Of a stretch of 64,000 bases of DNA, positions 59,280 through 64,000 are shown one piece after another. Under the pieces are notes generated by a model. That model was not told where the DNA came from. It ran no database searches and worked only from the letters and a program-made list of their open reading frames with translations. Made by a program: the position numbers and the translations under genes. How positions within the stretch are numbered: position 1 is the stretch's first letter; every line of letters begins with the position of its first letter. The stretch is from Druceiella hillmani (lineage: Eukaryota > Arthropoda > Insecta > Lepidoptera > Hepialidae), in assembly GCA_039881145.1 (NCBI GenBank), contig JAYKKI010000038.1:4196501-4260500 (forward strand), in the 5' to 3' direction.

Positions 59280-61300
59280 TCTGTAAAATAAAAATATAGT
59301 CATTGTAATTATCTTTTTGTGTTTAGAGACACCTGCTGGTAGGTACACAGTGGGTCGACTCACTGTGAACACTGTGGAAACGACCTACCGTATACCACCC
59401 GCGCCGTTTTAATTTTATGACGTAATAAGAGAAACTATTACTATGCTGGCAATACCTAATATACTGTTAAATGAGACCTTAAGAATTACTTATTACGTAG
59501 AAATGGTAACTCAATAAATAAAATTAATAGCTACGGAAGAAGAAAACAAAAAAACTTACGTGATTTTTTTACTTTTATAGTCTCGAAACACGAATTAATT
59601 TGTGTACCATTCACTAGCGAGGGTCATATCCGAATCTGAATCTACAGTGAAAAAGACACAGCTATTGCCCTACACTTTTTGTCCAAAATTGCACTGACTC
59701 AGTGTGCCAACTTGACCCACTTTTGCCACAACGACCCTACGTGTATATAAAGCTCGAAAAAATTATTTAAACAGGTAAATATATTTTAATTAAAATCTTG
59801 TTATCTGTGTAAAGTATGACATGTTATGCTTAAGAACTTTGATCAGTCTGCTATCAGAGAGGCCACCAAAATGTGAGGCAAAATTCAATCAAAGGAAAAT
59901 AATTGGCCCTAATGGGTACAATACGTGATGGGCGAATGTTGAAAATAACCTACAGAATCTTAATTACGAGATACTGTAACTCTTTGTTTTCGTTTTACAT
60001 TATTATTTCTGTCGTTATTAATTTTTTGTGTCCTTTTAGTGACGACTTATAATTTTTCAGATTTTATTTATTTATGGCTTTCCTCCATAAAGAATATGAT
60101 AAAGTTTGGTCTGTGACATAGATAAGTAAATAAATATAATAAAATATAATAAAATCTATATATTACTTAGCAGTTAAAATTATCAGTGTTTTTTTCATTA
60201 TAGTACTTGTGTGTGGTTTTGGCCATACCTATTTCACACCATAGGTAATTACATAATCAATTATCTAAATTCACATAAACATAACAAGAATATTCAACAT
60301 CAACTGTTCAAAATAGTAAAAAAAACAAAAGAAGAATCTTGGTAATAAAGGAAATTGATTATTCCCCGAAGTATAACAATGACGATTTTATACAATCAAC
60401 TGTCTTAAATCACTGAAACAATACGAGAATCTTGTTAACGAAAAGCCAAAGAAATAAAATCCGCAATTGTGAAATGAAAAGAGCTCTTAGCAATGTCCAC
60501 TTGCAACATGTGTCCTCACGTGTTCACCCGTCTCGGTTACCAATTCAAACCATAGTTGTCTTTATCACTAGTTGAGGTAATAGTCTAAAATCCAGCCGCA
60601 AATTTGTACACTATTATTTTTTTTTAATGAAAGTTTTTATTTTAAAGGAAAAATAGCCTATAACATAGGTAATGCCTGTAATTAAAATTGAAATGGAAAT
60701 TGCGGCAACATTTTGCTAAGCAACCCAGCCGTAATGTGTTGTTATTGATAATGCTTCATTTAAAACACATTTTATTAAAAGATAGATGAGTGAGCGAGTT
60801 TCAGCCGAATCTTGTACTATAAACATAAGGATTTACGACGCACATCACTCCAGAATACAGCGACAGAAAAACACATATTGGATCAAAAAAAAATAGTAGC
60901 TAAACTGCCATACTAGTACGTGAAATCTAATAAATTTACCGACTAAGTTAGATTTTTTTGTCTGCTGATTAAATAAATTGTGGTCGTTCTTGAAAATAAA
61001 GTCTGGAAACACTTATTATGTGACTCTCGTCAATTATCCAACTCTCGTCTCACTTTAACTTTGAATGCTAGAAAGGTCTATTTTCTCAATTAAATAATAC
61101 GAGTACCAATTATTCTTCTCATTACTATCGCCACCAATCCGTGCCTAGTTCGAATAACTGCTTACTAGAATTGTGCAGTGACAATGCTCAAATGCAGATG
61201 CATTGTGTTATAAGTGCGTTGTGAAATAAAACTGAACGCAAAGAAATTTATTTGTGCGTGATTTAAAAGTTACCACGCTTATAGAACGAATTTTTTCTCA
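59280..61300. other. Gene-free stretch
   Basis: No coding exon recognised. Possible pogo-derived flank at 59340-59760; the remainder is AT-rich upstream DNA of the TIL gene. Confidence 0.4.
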
Positions 61301-61304
61301 AGAG

Positions 61305-61310
61305 TATAAA
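61305..61310 (+). promoter_or_regulatory. Candidate TATA box of the TIL gene
   Basis: GAGTATAAAAGAA lies 184-189 bp upstream of the ATG at 61494. A donor-like CAAG|GTGAGTAAC at 61358 and an acceptor-like GGTGTACAG at 61433 would allow a short non-coding first exon. Inferred from sequence only. Confidence 0.35.
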
Positions 61311-61493
61311 AGAATATTATATTTTTTGCGTACAAAACCTTTAGAACATTTTTCAAGGTGAGTAACTCTAGAGTTACTTTATGTACGTACTAAGTACGCA
61401 AACGTAGTTGTTTAAATAAATATTGGTGTACAGATAGATGGTCATTTATATGAGATAAATCAGAGTCTCAACGCAATTGTTGCCAGAACCAAA

Positions 61494-61599
61494 ATGCACG
61501 AAACAATGTTCAGTCGCTTCATAATCGTGTGCATTCTCTGCGTCTGCTGTAATGCTGCGTGGACGACTTCTACAACGGCTGTACCAGCCTCTGTATCAA
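61494..61599 (+). CDS. TIL-family secreted protease inhibitor, exon 1 (signal peptide)
   Basis: ATG at 61494 in good context (ACCAAAATG). A second in-frame ATG at 61506 (MFSRFIIVCILCVCC) would give an equally good signal peptide. The hydrophobic core is followed by AAWTTSTTAVPAS, a small Thr-rich linker like that of the 17.8-kb locus (NPWTTTPVTVP). The exon ends TCA A|GTTTGA at 61599, phase 1, and joins in frame to the ten-cysteine exon at 62459 across an 859-bp intron. The product should be exported. The frame continues open past the donor, but without cysteines, so splicing is the better reading. Confidence 0.75.
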
Positions 61600-62458
61600 G
61601 TTTGATATTTTTATGTATATTTATATCGAGTAAATGGAGTATGTTATTATTTAGGAATATTAATAAATGTGATAACACGAAAGCAAGTTTATGGCACATT
61701 AATTATTCATCAAGGCTATATACAGCAACAAAAAAACATAACGAATTATCGGTATAACATAGAATTTAATTATAAACATAACAAAATTTGTATTTCATAG
61801 AAACAATATGTACAAAAAATGTTTAAGTTCAATTAATTGAATCGACTTATTCTATTAAATTTATGGCTGAAGATTGATCATATCACATTTACAGACAGAG
61901 ATGGTTTTCACAACAGGTATGTCTTAAAATCATACCTGTTTTTCTATTATTATTGTATTTCTGTTACCCCCCCATGCACCAAGTATAAATCTCATAGGCA
62001 TCTTTATGGGGATTTTAATATGGTAATCAACATATTGTCTCATTAACATTATCTAAAAAATTTAAAATTGATTTTGAATCACCGCACTACTCTAAAGTTA
62101 CATCTCAACAAAATAAGAACATATTGCATAAATTTAGAGCTTTGTGTTTCATTAAAACCTTCACGAACTGCTACATTATCAAAATCGTTTCGTGGTTCAC
62201 TTACAACAGGCGATCAAGTCTACATGTCAATTGAATACCACTTGTAAATGTTTGATATTGTGTGTATTGTGCGTATTTGTTTTTTGTAAAAAGCGGTGAT
62301 AACGTGTGTTTGCAACATTTTTTCGATTTTTGTTCCGAAGACCGAAATAAATTATCGCTATTATGACTGTTGTCAACATTTTTCTACATCATGGCGAAGT
62401 TCATAACGGTTTACGCTGATATATAAACAACAAATATTTTTATATACACATTCCATAG

Positions 62459-62745
62459 GTGGCGGAAGGACATTGTGCGGTAGACCGAATCGAGTGTATA
62501 CATCTTGCGCGCCGACCTGCAATCAATCTAACGTAACATGTGAAGATCGGCGCGGTCAGCACTACTGTGATAAACCACCTGATGAACCGTGCAGGGGAAG
62601 CTGCGTGTGTTTGGAGGGATTCTTTGAGAATGAAAATGAAGAATGCGTACCGGAGGACTATTGTTATAAGTTTACATTTATTGCAAGTAACATTTTACAA
62701 AAAAAACTATCAACACGATCGATCAGTGGCGGAATTGCTCGATGA
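62459..62745 (+). CDS. TIL-family secreted protease inhibitor, exon 2 (ten-cysteine TIL domain)
   Basis: Acceptor ACACATTCCATAG at 62458; phase 1 (A plus GT gives Ser). The exon encodes one full trypsin-inhibitor-like domain: GGRTLCGRPNRVYTSCAPTC, then NVTC, HYC, EPC, GSCVC, EECVPEDYC, ten cysteines that would form five disulfides. The P1 residue of the inhibitory loop should lie near Cys-5/Cys-6 (HYCDKPPDEPC region); I cannot fix it. After Cys-10 the frame runs 27 residues to TGA at 62743. A donor-like GCAA|GTAACA near 62689 could shorten this tail. With exon 1 the precursor is about 130 residues. The expected role is extracellular serine-protease inhibition, for example in immunity, digestion or venom/saliva, not distinguishable here. 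No damage is visible. Confidence 0.8.
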
Positions 62746-64000
62746 AGTATCCTTCAGTTATTCATGTCGTGAAAAACATCTTTTGCCTGATTCTCCCTCT
62801 TATTTTTGTGTTCTCCCATAATTACTACTTATTATTAATTATTATAAAATATATCTTGACTGATAACAAGTTAGCTGTTGTTGAACTAAATGAATTAATG
62901 TGATGAAATTAATGTATTTTATAAAATTCCATTATGTTCACCCATTAAATGTGTTAAGTCGCAGACTTGGGTGCTGAAGCTTCTCCCCTGCCTAGTTCCA
63001 CTTTACCATAACAATAATTACCGTAACAAAATTTATTGTAGCTTGGAATTTTTCTCAACTATATAATTTGCTTTCTACTGTCACTTTAATCGTCACACTT
63101 TCAAATTATCTGACACTCTCTGTACATTAGGAAATTTATTATCGAATGTTTTTTTCTACATCAAAACACGCGAGGAAAATAACAATGCTTCGTTATAAGA
63201 TCCCGGTTTTACCATTTACTTTGCCTGAATTTATGATCTGCTTATACACATATAAGAGTTATGAGATTAAAATGTAATATACGATTTTTATATCGCAACT
63301 TAGAAGTCTGATTAATTGTTAGGAATTAAATATTGGGTTAGTTAATAATTTTTGTTATTCCTGGATTTTTTTATAAAAAATATATTAAAATCTAAATGAC
63401 AGAAGGAATCAAACTAAAAATAAATATTCGTTATTAAGTAGGAAAAAATTACTTTCGCAGTATAAATGTGATAGCATACATTAAAAATCACACAATGACT
63501 TTTTGGAAGTCTTCTGCGCTGTAAAATTATAATTATTCTGTAAATAATTGAAAAGAGTAATAAGGTAGGATTATTTTATGTTATATTTTCTTTAATTTTA
63601 AGTTTGGGACCTTACCAAGAAAAAAAGAAAGTCGGTGCTGTTAACTACTTCGTTTGTTAGTTAGTCGATCTAATGGCTGACAAAAATATATCTGCACTGA
63701 ATGTAGATCCCTCTAAAAGCAAGTGCCAATGAATAACGCCCTTAATATTATTATCACCAGCAGCTCAGCATTACTTCTTCGTTTTTCGTTCAATTTAGTT
63801 CGGGTTTCGATACTGAAAGTCCTATTTATCCGGTTCTAAACCAGTTGTTTTCGTGTGTGATTAATATTTGTAGCTTACTTCTCATCATCAATTACTTCAG
63901 CCAATCGAATTTAAGTTATAACAAAAATTAATGTCCCTAATTGTTGATAAATATTAACTTATAAAGAAGAAGAGACCGTAAATGAAGCATCGGAGTTAGC
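62746..64000. other. Gene-free 3' flank
   Basis: No further exon, repeat or RNA gene that I can support. Confidence 0.4.

Noticed and set aside
1..64000. tRNA, rRNA or bacterial-type operon features
   Set aside because: No cloverleaf with conserved tRNA boxes, no rRNA-like conserved stretch and no operon-like packing was seen by eye; a tRNAscan or Rfam search would settle the RNA genes.

Overview
The window reads as AT-rich animal, almost certainly insect, nuclear DNA. There are no bacterial-style gene arrays. Coding sequence comes as short exons with GT/AG borders, and the recognisable parasites (mariner, pogo/Tigger, Helitron, Ty3/gypsy, several LINE lineages, many (TA)n tracts) are those of insect genomes. 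I cannot assign an order from sequence alone.

The only convincing host genes encode small secreted cysteine-rich proteins of the trypsin-inhibitor-like (TIL) type. One looks intact: a signal-peptide exon at 61494-61599 joined through a phase-1 intron to a ten-cysteine TIL exon at 62459-62745. A second locus at 17.8-22.9 kb has the same architecture (signal exon, then four TIL or TIL-like exons), but it is decaying. Its signal exon has no in-frame ATG, a mariner element sits directly against it, and the later TIL exons carry stops, frameshifts and a lost acceptor. Two further TIL-like exons lie on the minus strand at 4.43 and 46.2 kb, inside two copies of a diverged repeat of about 0.8 kb. The window is therefore probably the edge of a TIL gene cluster with birth-and-death turnover.

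Most of the rest is transposon wreckage. By region: 0.4-1.2 kb, inverted and diverged tandem repeats; 8.3-8.8 kb, a perfect-length 21 x 24 bp minisatellite; 12.9-15.1 kb, a pogo-like transposase pseudogene; 16.5-17.8 kb, a nearly complete mariner-type element with TA target duplication; 26.7-28.35 kb, a Jockey-like LINE; 30.7-32.5 kb, a pile-up of LINE, Helitron and gypsy integrase fragments; 33.7-36.3 kb, a unit bounded by inverted repeats; 38.96-39.33 kb, a mariner-like MITE; 41.9-45.1 kb, a unit bounded by 337-bp inverted repeats about 99% identical and enclosing LINE debris; 47.37-47.65 kb (and 12.28-12.53 kb), a palindromic repeat family with 12-13 bp target duplications; 47.8-50.3 kb, a fold-back structure with arms of about 925 bp; 51.2-53.9 kb, a plus-strand LINE; 55.3-58.2 kb, an RNase H-bearing LINE, a mariner fragment and a second pogo-like N-terminus; 59.0-59.3 kb, a third pogo-like N-terminus.

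The most unusual non-coding signals are the inverted structures: several perfect short-loop hairpins and three long inverted-repeat units, one nearly identical in its arms. No tRNA, rRNA or CRISPR array is visible. Positions of decayed elements are approximate because they were read by eye from fragmentary frames.
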